A stretch of DNA of 64,000 nucleotides from Vanrija pseudolonga (GCF_020906515.1 NC_085853.1:186001-250000); one strand, 5' to 3'. Shown: positions 35,345 to 46,357, counted from the first letter of the stretch. Notes: a model not told the origin generated them from the sequence alone. Translations and numbers: made by a program.

Positions 35345-37288
35345 ATGCCAGAGTCGCTGCACACGGTAGAGTCGACCCCGACACAGGTCAACACGGTGAC
35401 CAACACGGCCGACGAGACAAAGGGACAGTGGGCCGACGTCGAGAAGACGGCAGCCGACCACCAGCACACTGCCACTCACGAGGAAAAGCACCATCCCCAC
35501 CATGAGAAGGCGTCGACCAAGCCTCACCAGCCGCCGACTTACACCGGCGGCGACGGCACCATCCCCATGCGCAGCTTGACGCGCGCCCTCTCGACCCCGC
35601 CCGCCGTCGGCCTGTTCGGTGGTGTCTCGCCCACTGGCCAGGACGCAGAGGAGGGTCTCGCGCCCGCCCGCTCGCGCGAGGAGGAAGTCGAGCGTGAGCT
35701 CGAGCGTGAGGCCAAAGGGTTCGACCCGTATGCTGTCAAGTTTGAGCCTGGAGAGAAGATCAACCCCAAGGTGAGTGATGCGAAGGGCGCCCTCGCTGCC
35801 CGCCGGGCTTGAACCAAAGAGGCCCCGGCTCTGGAGCCAACCGCCGGACTCCTTACGAGCGCCCGCTGACGCCACAACAGAACTGGTCCATCGCGTACAG
35901 GTGGTACCTCACTTCTCTTGGCGGTATCCTCGTCCTGAACTCGACCTTCTCGTCCTCGGCCCCGTCGGGCGTCACCGTCCCCATCATGATCCACTTCCGC
36001 ATTAGCGAGGAGGTGGCTATTCTCTGCATCTCGCTCTTTGTGGCTGGTTACTGTCTCGGTCCCTTGGTCTGGGGCCCCGCCTCAGAGATCTACGGTCGCC
36101 GGCCCGTCTTCCTCGTCGCCTTTGTCGTCTACGTCTGCATGCAGGTCGGATGCGCGCTCGCGCCCAACGTCGGCGCGCTGCTCGCGTTCCGTTTCATCGG
36201 CGGCACGTTCGCCGCTGCACCGCTCACCAACTCGGGCGCACTGCTCGCCGACATCTGGGACGGAGACCTCCGTGGCCGTGCCATGGCGCTCTTTGGTCTC
36301 GCACCGTTCGCTGGCCCGTCCCTCGGCCCCATTATTAGCGGCTTCATCGAGGTCACAAACACCAACTGGCGCTGGATCTACTGGATCCTCACCATCTTCG
36401 CCGGTGTTTGCTTTATCTTCGTCCTCTTCACCCTGCCCGAGACGTATGCGCCGATCATTCTGGCCAAGAAGGCCGCTCGTCTGCGCAAGGAGACGGGTGA
36501 CGACCGCTACTACGCGCCGAGTAAGTACATTGCGATGGTGGGCTTGCGCCGCACCCGCTAACACTGCCTCAGTTGAGCGCCAGGAGGTTACGTTCAAGGA
36601 GCGTATCAACGACATCCTTTTCAAGCCCTTCATCATGCTTGCCCAGGAGCCCATCCTTCTCGCTATCACCATCTACATGGCTTTCGTCTACGGCGTCGTC
36701 TACCTTCTGTTCGAGGCCTTCCCCTTCGTCTTTGTCAAGATCCACCACTTCAACGCGGGCGAGAACGGCCTTGCCTTCCTCGGTTTCTTCACTGGCGGTA
36801 CCATCTGCACCCTGTTCTACGTCACCGTCATTGACTCGAGGTACCGCAAGTACCTTGCCAGCGTCGCCCCCAATCCCCCCGCCCCCGAGAAGCGCCTCGA
36901 GCTTTGCATGGGCTGCGCTTGGCTGCTCGTCATCTCCATGTTCTGGTTTGCCTGGACCGCGTACCCCCACATCCACTGGATGTCGCCCGTTCTGGCCGGC
37001 GGCCTCATGGGCATCGCCGTCTTCGGCCTGTTCGTCTCGCTGTTCAACTACATCATCGACGTCTACCTCTGGTCGGCCGCCTCGGCCCTCGCGGCCTCGA
37101 CTGTCGTCCGTTCCGCCTTTGGTGCCGGCTTCCCGCTGTTCGCCACACAGATGTACAACAAGCTCGGCACTCACTGGGCCTCGTCGCTCCTCGGCTTCAT
37201 TGCGCTGCTCCTTGCGCCCGTGCCATTCATTTTCTACAAGTATGGCCCTATCCTCCGCGCCAAGTCCAAGTTCACGCCCAAGTTCTAA
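35345..37288 (+). CDS. MFS multidrug/polyamine-type transporter (DHA1 family)
   Basis: Twelve-span major facilitator of the drug:H+ antiporter-1 group. Three exons (35345-35770, 35881-36520, 36573-37288) close at 593 residues. The first ~145 residues are cytosolic, His/Glu-rich (HHPHHEK) and end in FDPYAVKFEPGE. Helix 1 starts after NWSIAYRWYL. The loop between helices 2 and 3 has the family motif in GPASEIYGRRPVF. Helix 4 carries FRFIGGTFAAAPLTNSGALLADIW, as in TPO1/FLU1-like fungal exporters, and DLRGRAMALFGLAPFAGPSLGPIISGF matches motif C. A long central loop holds LPETYAPIILAKKA. Polyamine or drug export at the plasma membrane is the family expectation; the substrate cannot be read from sequence. 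Confidence 0.9.
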
Positions 37289-37975
37289 GCGGGCGTGGGT
37301 GTGGGCCTCGGCGCCCAACCTCCCTCCACTGTACATTGCACTCTCGCATCGAAAACTTATAACAAGAAACACACTACATAGACATGGCATTGATCTGGCT
37401 GGGGAGAGTGTAGCTAATAGTGAGGATGATATGCATCATCGTTGCGGAAATGGGCGGGTTGTGAGTGGGTGCAGGTGCAGGTGCCACTTGGGTTCAAAGT
37501 CCCTCGTGCTGGACGGGAGCAGATTTTTTTGCCACCAACAGTTCCCCGTGGGGTAGGATGAGTCGCCCGCCGCGCTCACCTGCCTGGATGCAAGTGGATT
37601 GCAATCGTCCGTCGACGACCAACATTGTTGATGTCCTTCTTATTCATCGTCGTCTCTATCTCTCTCTGTCTCTCTTTTTACTCTTCTTAACACATAGAAC
37701 AATACCCCCCTCCCCACTCCCCACTCTAGGGCTCATCGCAACGACAAACGACCAAGCGACGACGACGATACCCTCACACAACACCCACAAAGCGGAACCA
37801 ATCCGCACTACCACTCCCACCACCACCACCACCACCTCCACCCACCCAATGTCCACAGTCTAATCACCCACCCACCACCACCAAACGTTGCAAACACAAC
37901 CTCCTCCACCACCCACCCATTACTACACCTTCCTCACACTTCACCCACCCAGTGGCAACTCCACCCAAGGTCACC
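37289..37975. other. Intergenic: MFS 3' flank and promoter of the RING gene
   Basis: No gene seen. C/T-rich sequence with TCTCTCTCTGTCTC near 37650 is followed by a CCACC/CACCACCAC-rich leader (about 37800-37960) up to the next ATG. A poly-T patch (ATTTTTTTG) sits near 37522. Confidence 0.45.
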
Positions 37976-39391
37976 ATGTCGCAAGGCGTCATTGACCTGC
38001 GCTCGCCCACGCCCGACCCTCTCAGTCTGCCTCCTTCCCCCAGCGTCGGCCGCAGCCGCGACTCGTCGTTCCGCCCGTCGCCCTCGCGCCGCTCGACCAC
38101 TGTGCCTTCCCCCGTCCGCCGAGGCGCCCCCGCCCCCGCTGCAGGGCCTTCTCAGCTGCGCCCAGCCGCCGAGGTCATCGACCTGAGCCTCGAGGACGAC
38201 GACGATATCCAGCCCCTCGCTCGCTTCGTCCACAACGCCGAGGCTGGCCCCGCGCGCCCCCGTCACCCACACCTCGAGGCAGAGCGCTTCCGCAACAACA
38301 TGGCGGGTAAGTCTGATGGCAGTGTAACCAATTTGCGGTGCTTACCGCCTTGTTCAGAAGCTGATGAAGACGATCTTGCAGAGATCGACGCGGCCCTCGC
38401 CAGAGCCGCACCCGCGATGGAGCGCTTAGGCGCCGCCTTCGGCATTCGTAACGACCCACCACCGGCAGTCAACCCCCCAAGAGGTATCGGCTTTGGCGGG
38501 GCCGTCTTCCGCCGCGGCAACCGCGAGCTGCGCTTCAATCCCAATGGCGCGACTCGCCAGTTCCACATCAACCCTGCGGACGGCGTCGCTGCGCCCCCCA
38601 ACCCTCCGGCCGACGACGCTCATATGGCGACGCGCAGCACGGGGCGCCGCCTCCGCCAACTCCACCGTCTCGTCGACCCCGACTACGAGCCCGACGAGGC
38701 CGATGGTGATGAGATGGCCGCTGCTGCCGCCGCTGTCGGAGATCTCGACCGCCTTTACCAGCGACTCCAGCGCCCTCGCCCCGCTCCAGTTATGCTAGGC
38801 GACTTCTTCCAGTACCCTCTCGGCGGTGGCCTCATGGGCCGCGCACCCCGCGACAACGACGTGCCCACCATTCTTGCCAAGGTGGTCGCCGACACAGTCC
38901 CCGAGGCGCGCAAGGGATTCTCGAGAACATGGGAGGCCGAGGAGATTGACGCCGACCCGACCGACAAGGCCATCCGCGTCGACGACCACGGTCGCGTCAT
39001 CCCACCAACGCCGAAGAAGAACCGCAAGCCGTACCTCTCCTGCGCACACTGCGTCAACGCCCTGCGCGTGTCCTCGGCTCAGCGCGACCCAAAGGACCAC
39101 GTCTGGGCGCTCCGCTGTGGCCACCTCATCGACCAGCAGTGCCTCCACGAGCTCTGCGCTGCCGCCGCCGAGGGTAACGGTGACGCCGCCGCGTCTGACG
39201 AGCCTGCAGCCAAGCGCCAGCGCCATTCGCCAAGGAAGTCGAAGCGCAAGACGGCGGCGCGCCCGCCCCCGCCAGCCGAGCATTCGTGGCTGTGCCCCGT
39301 CGCCGACTGCAAGCGTGTCCACGTCGCGCAGCTCGTCGACGGGCAGTGGACGCAGAAGCAGGGCGTCGGCGCCATCCAGATTTACGTGTAG
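37976..39391 (+). CDS. RING-finger protein with N-terminal SUMO-interacting motifs (STUbL candidate)
   Basis: Two exons (37976-38306, 38358-39391) close at 454 residues. Residues ~3-8 (GVIDLRSP) and ~63-73 (EVIDLSLEDDDD) both carry the hydrophobic V-I-D-L core, and the second has a downstream acidic patch, the textbook form of a SUMO-interacting motif. The C-terminal third has a RING-like zinc cluster: SCAHC, then RCGHLIDQQCLHELC, a basic insertion with KRQRH and KSKRK (likely nuclear localisation), and CPVADC. SIMs plus a C-terminal RING is the plan of SUMO-targeted ubiquitin ligases (Slx5, Rfp1, RNF4). Spacing in the RING is not fully canonical, so ligase activity is inferred. Codon 1 is the ATG before SQGVIDL. 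Confidence 0.75.
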   Translation: MSQGVIDLRSPTPDPLSLPPSPSVGRSRDSSFRPSPSRRSTTVPSPVRRGAPAPAAGPSQLRPAAEVIDLSLEDDDDIQPLARFVHNAEAGPARPRHPHLEAERFRNNMAGKSDGSVTNLRCLPPCSEADEDDLAEIDAALARAAPAMERLGAAFGIRNDPPPAVNPPRGIGFGGAVFRRGNRELRFNPNGATRQFHINPADGVAAPPNPPADDAHMATRSTGRRLRQLHRLVDPDYEPDEADGDEMAAAAAAVGDLDRLYQRLQRPRPAPVMLGDFFQYPLGGGLMGRAPRDNDVPTILAKVVADTVPEARKGFSRTWEAEEIDADPTDKAIRVDDHGRVIPPTPKKNRKPYLSCAHCVNALRVSSAQRDPKDHVWALRCGHLIDQQCLHELCAAAAEGNGDAAASDEPAAKRQRHSPRKSKRKTAARPPPPAEHSWLCPVADCKRVHVAQLVDGQWTQKQGVGAIQIYV

Positions 39392-39694
39392 AAGGGGAGT
39401 GGAGTAGAGTTTACCCAGCGGCCAGTGTCCCGCTGTAGAGTTAGTTGTCCACCACCATGTTGTGTAGTAGTAGACCGAGTCGCGCAAGCAGCGCCCTCTG
39501 TAAATAAGTAAGAGCACCATGCATAGGCGTGGCAGGAGATGGTGTGGTGGTGTGGTGGTGGTCGTCCCCAGCTTGAGTGGCAAGTCACTCACTGTCGTCA
39601 GCGTCCGTCGTCGCGGCGATTTCAAAGGTGGAGGTGGGTCAGCCAACTCGACTCTCAACTACCCACTCGACGATCTCACTCCACCACCACCACA
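39392..39694. other. Short intergenic region
   Basis: About 300 bases between two plus-strand genes. A GGTGTGGTGGTGTGGTGGTGG run near 39541-39563 is the only visible feature. Confidence 0.5.
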
Positions 39695-40296
39695 ATGGCA
39701 TCATCATCGTTCCAAACGACCCATCCGCAGCCATTCACGCTGGCCGAGGCGCAGCAGCTGGACGTGGGCGTGATCGTGGCGGGTGAGTGCGGCGCGGGCA
39801 GCCAGCCAGCCAGCCAGCCTTGCTTGCTTGATTGCTTCCTCCTTCCTTCTCCTTCCCCGCGTCGCTCTCTCTCCGTGTCCAACCAAGCAAGCAACCAAGC
39901 AAGCAACCCACTCCCGCCCGCCGCTCACACCACAGAAATCACCCGCCTCCAAAACTCGCTAGCCCACCTCGCGACCTCGCAGGCGGAACTAGCCTCCTTC
40001 TTGGCTGAGGACGACGACCCCGACCTGCGCGCCGCGTACGATGAGAACGCCGGCGTCATGTGGGTTAGCTTGTTCAAGGTGATGCTGACGCCGCCAGCGC
40101 GAGCCAGGAGGAACGCGTCGCCATGCTCCGCCATGTGCTTGAAGGCAAGGTTGGCCGCGAGAGTCTGGGGCATTATGGCATCGCGCCGGCCGACGAGACG
40201 ACGACGACAACAGCGGCCGCGTCGGCGCGCGCCATGGTCGTTGATGACACTGCCGCCGACGACGATGACGCCGCCGCCGCCGGCCTCCACCTGTAG
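39695..40296 (+). CDS. Small coiled-coil protein, unknown
   Basis: Three exons (39695-39782, 39936-40059, 40098-40296) close at 136 residues. The middle is helical with heptad-like spacing (EITRLQNSLAHLATSQAELASFL), then an acidic turn (EDDDPDLRAAYDEN) and another helix (SQEERVAMLRHVLEGKVG). The C-terminus is Thr/Ala/Asp-rich. It resembles small accessory subunits in size and composition, but I do not recognise the family. The first intron (153 nt) is full of AGCC and AAGC tetranucleotides; the second is 38 nt. It is convergent with the seven-pass membrane protein, only ~50 bases apart. Confidence 0.65.
39798..39912 (+). repeat. Tetranucleotide patches in the first intron of the small coiled-coil gene
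   Basis: CAGCCAGCCAGCCAGCC and TTGCTTGCTTG near the left edge and CAAGCAAGCAACCAAGCAAGCAACC near the right edge can pair as inverted partners, so the intron could fold on itself. Confidence 0.55.
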
Positions 40297-40349
40297 CCAT
40301 ACCAGTACCACATGCATAATATACAACACTGCACACTACCCACACCCCC

Positions 40350-42412
40350 CTAGAACTTGGACCGGTCCGCGAGTCGCCACTCCTTGAGCGGGCCCCACCA
40401 GCTCCAGCTCGAGCTGCCGGCGCCAGCCTCGCCGCGCGGCGTTGCGGCCCCGCTGCCGCCCGGTCTGGCCGTGTGCTCGTCGGCGTCCGAGTCCTTGTCG
40501 CTCTGGTGCGGGTCGTCCTCGTCCTCCTCGTCGCCCGTGGTCGAGTCAACGTCCTCCCAATTGCCCTCGTGCGTCTCGTGATGCTCGAGCTCCTCGGGCT
40601 CGTGAGTCATGGGGATGTTGATCACGCTCGCGGAAGATATCCTTGCACGGCGGCTCCGGCGCGTAGACGACCGCCCGTCGTCGCCAGACTCCTCGGCCAA
40701 GAGCTGGTTCGCCCTCAGCTGCCGCTGCGCCTCGTGCAGCCTGCGCGTGCTCTCGTGGTGCTCGCGCACACCGTACGCGCCCAGGTCCCAGCCTTCTGGA
40801 GGCTGCACCGACGTCCCAGCTATTGTCGGCACGCGCGAGCGGCGCTCGGCCTGCTCGACCGCGCTGCGCCGCGTCGCCTCCTCGTGTGCGCGTCGCAGGC
40901 GACGGAGGTACACCTGGAACCAGGTGAGCGGGTACGCGAACACTTCTCGTGCTGTCTGCGGCGGGTGGAGTGACGGTGTGCGCGACGTCGACGACGTCTC
41001 CGAGTTGGAGCTCTGCGGGTGTCCGCCCGAGCCATCCTCGGCGCGGTCGCGCTCGCGCTCGTGGTGAGGCTCGCGGAGGCGGAGCGACCCGAGCTCAATG
41101 TCCTCGTGGATGCCGTCGTGGGCGACGTCATGGACGGAAAGGCGAACGTCGTCGACGACGACGTCGTGGATGCCCTCCTCGACATCGCGGCTCGGCGGGG
41201 CGGGCGGCGCTGTGGCTGAGCGCCGGCCCGCGCCGCGCCGGCGCGTGCCCGACTCGTTGGAGCCAGAGTTGCTCCCGCCGTTGGGGTGCTGCACAAAGTT
41301 GGCGATGCCAGTAGCCATACCCATGACCGACGTGGATGCTGTGCGGATCGTCGCGCCCATGCGCCGGTTGGCGGGGGTCTGCGTGCCGTGTGGCGTGTTT
41401 GCGCCGGGTGTCTGGGCACTGATGACCCCGTCGCGGTGTGCTCGTCGGGCCGCACGCTTCTTCTTCCGGATGGCGCGCTCCATAATATCCTCGACTTCGC
41501 CGATGCCCATGCCGGCGCCGACCCACCACCACCACCCGAGCCACGTCTGCCAGAGCACAGCGGCCCAGATGAGGTGTTGAAGCCAGTCGATGCCTTCTTC
41601 CTTGACCGCGACGAATGATGACGCGGTGGTGACGAACGCGAGGCCGAGCGCGCCACCGCCAAACACGCCCGTGCCGCCGTCCAGGCGCCAAGCGCGCTTC
41701 CTGTTCACCAAGAAGCCCCAGATACAGAGGGACAGAGTGAAGATGAGCAGGAGCGTCGAGGAGAAGACGTTGCGGATGGCGTCGCCAAGGTCGACAACGG
41801 TCCGGTTGCTCGACATTGTGCAGAAGAAGAGGCCGGAGGACGCAATGGCCAGCGGGCCCAGCGCGAGGAAGATGAGCCGCGCCTCTGTACGCGAAGGATA
41901 CAGCAGCGTCAAGAACTGGATGTGGGTGAGCTGGGATTGTCAGCGTTGCGTTTCCTCCGCGTCGCTTGCGTACATTCGCAAGACCGTTGCTCAGCGCTTG
42001 GAGGAGGTACCATGCGGCGTTTTCCGCCGTGGTCCAGCTATCGCCCGGTATGCTGACGCTGACATAGTCGAGCATGTACGGCCAGTGGTCTGCCTGCGTG
42101 GATGCGTGCCGCAGGATGACGCCGATGCGGGTCGCGACGCCGATCAGCACGGATATGATGGAGGCGAGCTGGAGGCCATAGTTGAGCGGTGCGAGGGGGT
42201 AGTGGTATTGGGTCGTGACTGGGCAATGTGTTAGTGAGTGACCCAATACTGGCAAGCAAGAAGGGCGGGCACGCACACAGCAGGTGGATCAACAGCACCA
42301 CCAGGAGCGTCAGCGTGATGCCGCTCACGAGCAGCTGGATCGGGAGCGAGTAGCTGAACGCCGGCTGGTACTGCAGGTACGGGTCGTCGGCGAGGACGAT
42401 GCCCTCGGACAT
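40350..42412 (-). CDS. Seven-pass membrane protein with long charged cytosolic tail
   Basis: Three exons (42412-42277, 42218-41974, 41930-40350) close at 653 residues from the ATG before SEGIVLADDPYL. Seven hydrophobic spans lie in the first ~290 residues, among them SLPIQLLVSGITLTLLVVLL, IFTLSLCIWGFLV and IWAAVLWQTWLGWWWWVGAG. The remaining ~360 residues are polar, with Arg-rich and acidic blocks (RKKKRAARRAHR, STTGDEEDEDD). A seven-helix core with a long charged C-tail is the plan of fungal pH sensors (PalH/Rim21, and the basidiomycete sensor Rra1) and of some receptor-like proteins. I cannot show orthology, so this stays a candidate. An upstream in-frame ATG would add ~50-60 residues without features. 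Confidence 0.8.
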
Positions 42413-42803
42413 TGCGGCGTGGTGGCGGCGGCGGGCGCCTCGCGGTGGTGTCGGGGGTCGTCTGGAGGGCTCGGTGTCGGCGCTGGCGCTGAAGTTGTGG
42501 GTGGATAACAAAGCGAGATGGAGATTGAGGGCCTGTTCGAGCGGCAACATGCGTGGGTTCATTGCAGCAGCACCAACAACGGGCTGCGACGGGAGCAAAT
42601 CTCTGTGGCGTTGAGACCTTGCCTCGGCGAGTGCTAAAAACTACACCCCACTCCAGTCCCTCGACGCCTCGTTGCCCTTGCAAAGCATGACCCCCCTCGC
42701 GTACATCTCCCTTGTGAAACGACACAACATTGAGCAAAATAAAGAGCAAAAATCCGAATGTAAACTAGCGATTATGAAACGACTATCTCGCGCCTCGCGC
42801 AGC
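42413..42803. other. Short intergenic region
   Basis: Lies between the starts of the seven-pass protein gene and the 3' end of DSN1, both on the minus strand. An A-rich patch (AAAATAAAGAGCAAAAATCC, about 42736-42755) just beyond the DSN1 stop may be its poly(A) region. Confidence 0.5.
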
Positions 42804-45085
42804 CTACCGCGCTGGCCCTGGCGTCCCTCGCCCGTACACTCCGGCTCGGCGCGGTGTGGTGCCAACGCCGCCCGCTTTCCGCGCGGTGCCACCAACGTTT
42901 GCTGACGGCCGTCGTGGTGTGGCAGTGACCGGCGCCACGGAGGCCGCTTTGGCCAGCGTTTCTGGCGTCTGCTGGCTCGCGTCGGCCGCAGCAAGCGCAC
43001 GAAGCATGTGCATTGGGTCGGCGCGTGATGACGGCTGGGCGGATCCAGCGGCCGAGAGCAGCGCCACGGCGTCAGGACCGTCCGAATCTGTCGACGGCAG
43101 CTTGCCCGTGTCGTCTTGTGATCGCAAGTCGGCGGCAAGCGACGAGAAGATGCCGTCGAGGAACCGCGTGGCTTGCAGTGAGTACTGCCGTGCTTGGTGT
43201 GTGGCCTGGTGAAGCATATCGACCTGGGGTGTGAATTCAACGTCAAAAAGCACTCAACTCACCTCCAATTCCACGTCTGCAAAGTTGCTCGCAGACGCAG
43301 CCGCACCGTCCCCATCGCCCGCCGCCATGACTTCGTCCGACACGCTGAGAGCGCGCTGGAAGAACTCGGCGGCACCAGACACATCTGGCACGGCGTGTTG
43401 TCGTGCCGAGGCATTCAAAGTGCTGATCACCTTGGCTTGCATTTCGTTTGCTCGCGCGCCAATCCGTGTCCAGTCGCGATCTTCAGTCTTCATCCTGGCG
43501 TGTGTCAGCGAGATGCCTACCATGATGCCACGCCCCACTCACCGCTTGATGACGGCGTTCTCTTTCTCCTGCGTCTTGCGGTTCTCGACATTCCGGGGAT
43601 GTGGTCGAATGTTGAGTGCCGAGGCCGACGCGGCCGTGCTGGAATCGCCAAAGACGTTGGTGTCGACGTTGCCTTTGGCCACGTTGGAAACGAACTCGTC
43701 AAACACGTCGCCGACGAGCTTGTCGATCTCGTCGGCGTCTGCTGCTCGTCGCTTCCCCTTGTTTTCGGCCGTGTGCTCGTCCATGGCCCGCTTGGCGCAC
43801 CACGAGATGAGCCATCGGGCTTTGATGGGCTCTGGGATGCCAGTGTCGATGTGTCGATAGAACTGGTCCGAAGGGACGGAGGAATGGGGGTAGCCTGAGG
43901 AGTCAGCACACTCTCGCCTCTCAAGGGCGACCACAGCACTACACGACCACACGACCACACGACCACACGACCACGAGCTCGACGGTACGACCACACGACT
44001 GACTCGGTGGCACCACCACACGACCACACGACCACAACCACAACCACAACCACAACCACACAACCACAACCACACGACCACAACCACAACCACAACCACA
44101 ACCACAACCACACGACCACAACCACACGACCACAACCACACGACCACGACCACAACCACACGACCACAACCACGACCACAACCACGACCACAACCACACG
44201 ACCACAACCACACGACCACGACCACAACCACACGACCACACCGCCACAACCCCACACCACACGCCGACTCACTTGGTTCGCCGCGGCCAAAGCTCGAGCT
44301 GGCACGTTTCCCGCGCATCGTCAACGAGCTCCTGCGGTCCATCTCGTTGCGCATGTCCCGATTCCGCGAGATGATGGGTGTGTCGGCAATGGGGAGGGGC
44401 ACGACCATGTCGCCGAGGGGGCGCGTCGACCTGCGTGGTCGCCGTGCGCTGGTCGGCGGACCCATGGCCCGCGAGGCTGGCGGGCTCCCAGGCGGCGAGG
44501 GCGGCGGGGCAGCCGACGGCCGTGGGCGCGCGGCGCGCTTGAACGAGAGGTGCGGGACCGGCGCCAGCGGCTTGGGGTTGAAGATGCTCTGCGCGCCGCT
44601 GGACGGCAGGCTGTCGTCTAATGTCGCCGCTGCGTCGTCCTCGACTAGCGGCGCCGGCCCCGGCCGGGAAGGCACCGGCGAGGGTTCTCTTGCTAGCCTT
44701 GCTCGTGTGGACTCTCGTCTCCGCGCAATCTTGCGCGTTGATGGCGGTGGTGGGGGGATGGCCTCGTCGACCTCGTCTAATGTCTCTGCGATCGGCTGGG
44801 GGTTGAAGCCTCGCCGTACGTCAGTACCCTCCCGTATCAGCTGGTCCAAACTCGACGCACCCTTCTTCTGCGACGACGTCAGTCACTGCTCAGCGAAGCA
44901 CACACGCTACTCACCGTCCGTGGCCGCTTGGCAGGCTCGGCCTCGGCGGGCTTGGCCGCCCGCTTGGCGGACAATCCACCATTTGCCATCCCTGCCTTGC
45001 TGCTAGATGCGACGGCCTCAGTGGTGGTGGTGGCAGGAGCGGCGGCACGACGAGATGGGGTCCGCGCGCCCTGCCGTGCGGACAT
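42804..45085 (-). CDS. DSN1: Kinetochore protein Dsn1/Mis13 (MIND complex)
   Basis: Subunit of the Mis12/MIND complex linking inner kinetochore and Ndc80. Five exons (45085-44915, 44867-44273, 43894-43543, 43494-43263, 43223-42804) close at 589 residues. The N-terminal ~250 residues are disordered and basic. The Dsn1 core begins with the motif DRRSSLTMRGKRASSSFG, whose RRSS matches the Aurora B/Ipl1 sites, then YPHSSVPSDQFYRHI, PEPIKARWLISWCAKRAMDE and coiled-coil helices to residue ~480. The C-terminus is basic (TPRRAGVYGRGTPGPAR). Intron 2 (43895-44272, 378 nt) is far larger than its 38-50 nt neighbours, consists of simple repeats, and is stop-free and in frame. The conserved motifs on both sides, typical splice sites and odd Val/Trp/Cys translation support intron status. 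Confidence 0.9.
43941..44262 (-). repeat. CCACAA/CCACGA simple repeat filling DSN1 intron 2
   Basis: Imperfect 6-base units (ACCACA, ACGACC) run for about 320 bases with no other sequence except a short unique patch around 43975-44015. On the coding strand this reads as a TTGTGG/TCGTGG repeat. Its translation in the gene frame is a Val/Trp/Cys/Gly string, unlike any Dsn1 protein. Confidence 0.9.
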
Positions 45086-45507
45086 GTCCGAACGAGGTGC
45101 CAGCTGTATGTGGCCTGGAGGGTCGTCGTCGTCGGCGGCGGCGTCGGCTTCGGCGCGTCCTGGTCGTCGGAGTCGTGTGCGCCTCGATGCGGGCGCGCGC
45201 GCACGATGCAAATGAGTGTTGTTGGGGTGTGATATGTGAGTTGAGTTGCCAGTGAGTGACGAGTTGCCATAGTGATTGTTTGTGTCGCCGTCTGGGTTGT
45301 GCGTGCACGGAACCTTTTTTTGGCGCGCGTGGCTGGATCGTGGAATATTTTGGGATTTATTCTTTTGGAATTTATCCCATCAGCTACCACCAATGACCTC
45401 AGCGCGCGTATTCGATGTGTTTCCAGTCGTCGACGTCGTTGATGCATTTCACGATCCCACGACCGCCCATCAAGCAAGCAACTGACTACTCACACGCACA
45501 CGGCACA
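45086..45507. promoter_or_regulatory. Divergent promoter region between DSN1 and GET1
   Basis: About 420 bases. A patch from about 45315 to 45385 is AT-rich for this window (ATTTTGGGATTTATTCTTTTGG-like), and GATTGTTTGTG sits further left. No clear TATA box for either gene. Confidence 0.55.
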
Positions 45508-46321
45508 ATGGCAGACCCCAACCTCGCCGTGCTCATCTTCCTCCTCGTGCTGCTCACGCAAGTGGTCGCCTGGATCGGCAAGAGCGTCCTCCAGGACGTC
45601 GCGTCGGCGGCGTACACGCGCGCCTTCCTCGGCAACGTGGCCAAGGAGCAGCGCAAGCTCCGCAAGCAGGTGCTCGACGACAAGGCCGAGCTCGGGCGCA
45701 CGAGCTCCCAGGACGAGTTTGCAAAGTGGGCCAAGCTGCGCAGGAAGGTGGACAAGGGACTGGCCGATTTGGAGAAGTCGAGTGAGTAGTGAGCCAGCGT
45801 TGCCGGCGAGCGGGCGCCGATCCGATCATAACGCTGTCTGAATCCACTAACCCATCCCCTCTCAGACGCCAAGCTCGCCGCCGCCCGCTCAACCTTCACA
45901 TCCCGCTTCTCGACGCTCATCTGGCTGAGCACCACCGGCGCCCAGTTCGCCCTCATGTGGTGGTACCGCGCGCAGCCCGTCTTCTGGCTGCCTGAAGGCT
46001 GGGTCCCAGGACCAGTGGGATGGCTGCTGCGCTTCCCGAGCGCGCCTCGGGGTGGGTCGCATGACATCACCGTGACAAAGACGCTGACCCGCCAGGCTCG
46101 ATCTCTGCCGGCGCATGGAGCACCGTGTGCAAGCGCGTGCTCGTCACTGGCGAGGAGCTGGTCAAGGGCTACCTTGCGCCTGCCGGTATGTGCTGTGTTG
46201 TGGAACCGAGTACTGATATGCGTTATCAGCCGTCGCGCCCGAACCCGTCGCTGTGCCCGTCGCTTCGCAGCCTCCGCCCAGCGCCAAGATTGAGGAGATT
46301 GAGCACGAGAAGCTCGACTAG
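45508..46321 (+). CDS. GET1: Get1 (tail-anchored protein insertion receptor subunit)
   Basis: ER membrane receptor subunit that, with Get2, takes tail-anchored proteins from Get3. Four exons (45508-45781, 45866-46051, 46096-46185, 46230-46321) close at 213 residues. Span 1 (LAVLIFLLVLLTQVVAWIG) starts right after the Met. A cytosolic coiled coil follows (EQRKLRKQVLDDKAELGRTSSQDEFAKWAKLRRKVDK, shown in part), the Get3-binding element. Span 2 is the STLIWLSTTGAQFALMWWYR region with the conserved W/Y-rich end and the PVFWLPEGWVP loop. The short third segment is near SAGAWSTVC. The C-tail is Pro/Val/Glu-rich. The WAKL motif in the coiled coil is a good family marker. Confidence 0.93.
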
Positions 46322-46357
46322 AAGCACCCATGATCGACAAGGCAAGCCAGGATCGAC

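Noticed and set aside
36569-37390. 273-codon antisense frame over the MFS transporter
   Set aside because: Asp/Glu/Gly/Val-rich reverse image of membrane helices.
43539-44849. 436-codon frame that treats the DSN1 repeat as coding
   Set aside because: The repeat translates to Val/Trp/Cys/Gly strings not seen in Dsn1. Standard splice sites at both ends join conserved motifs in frame.
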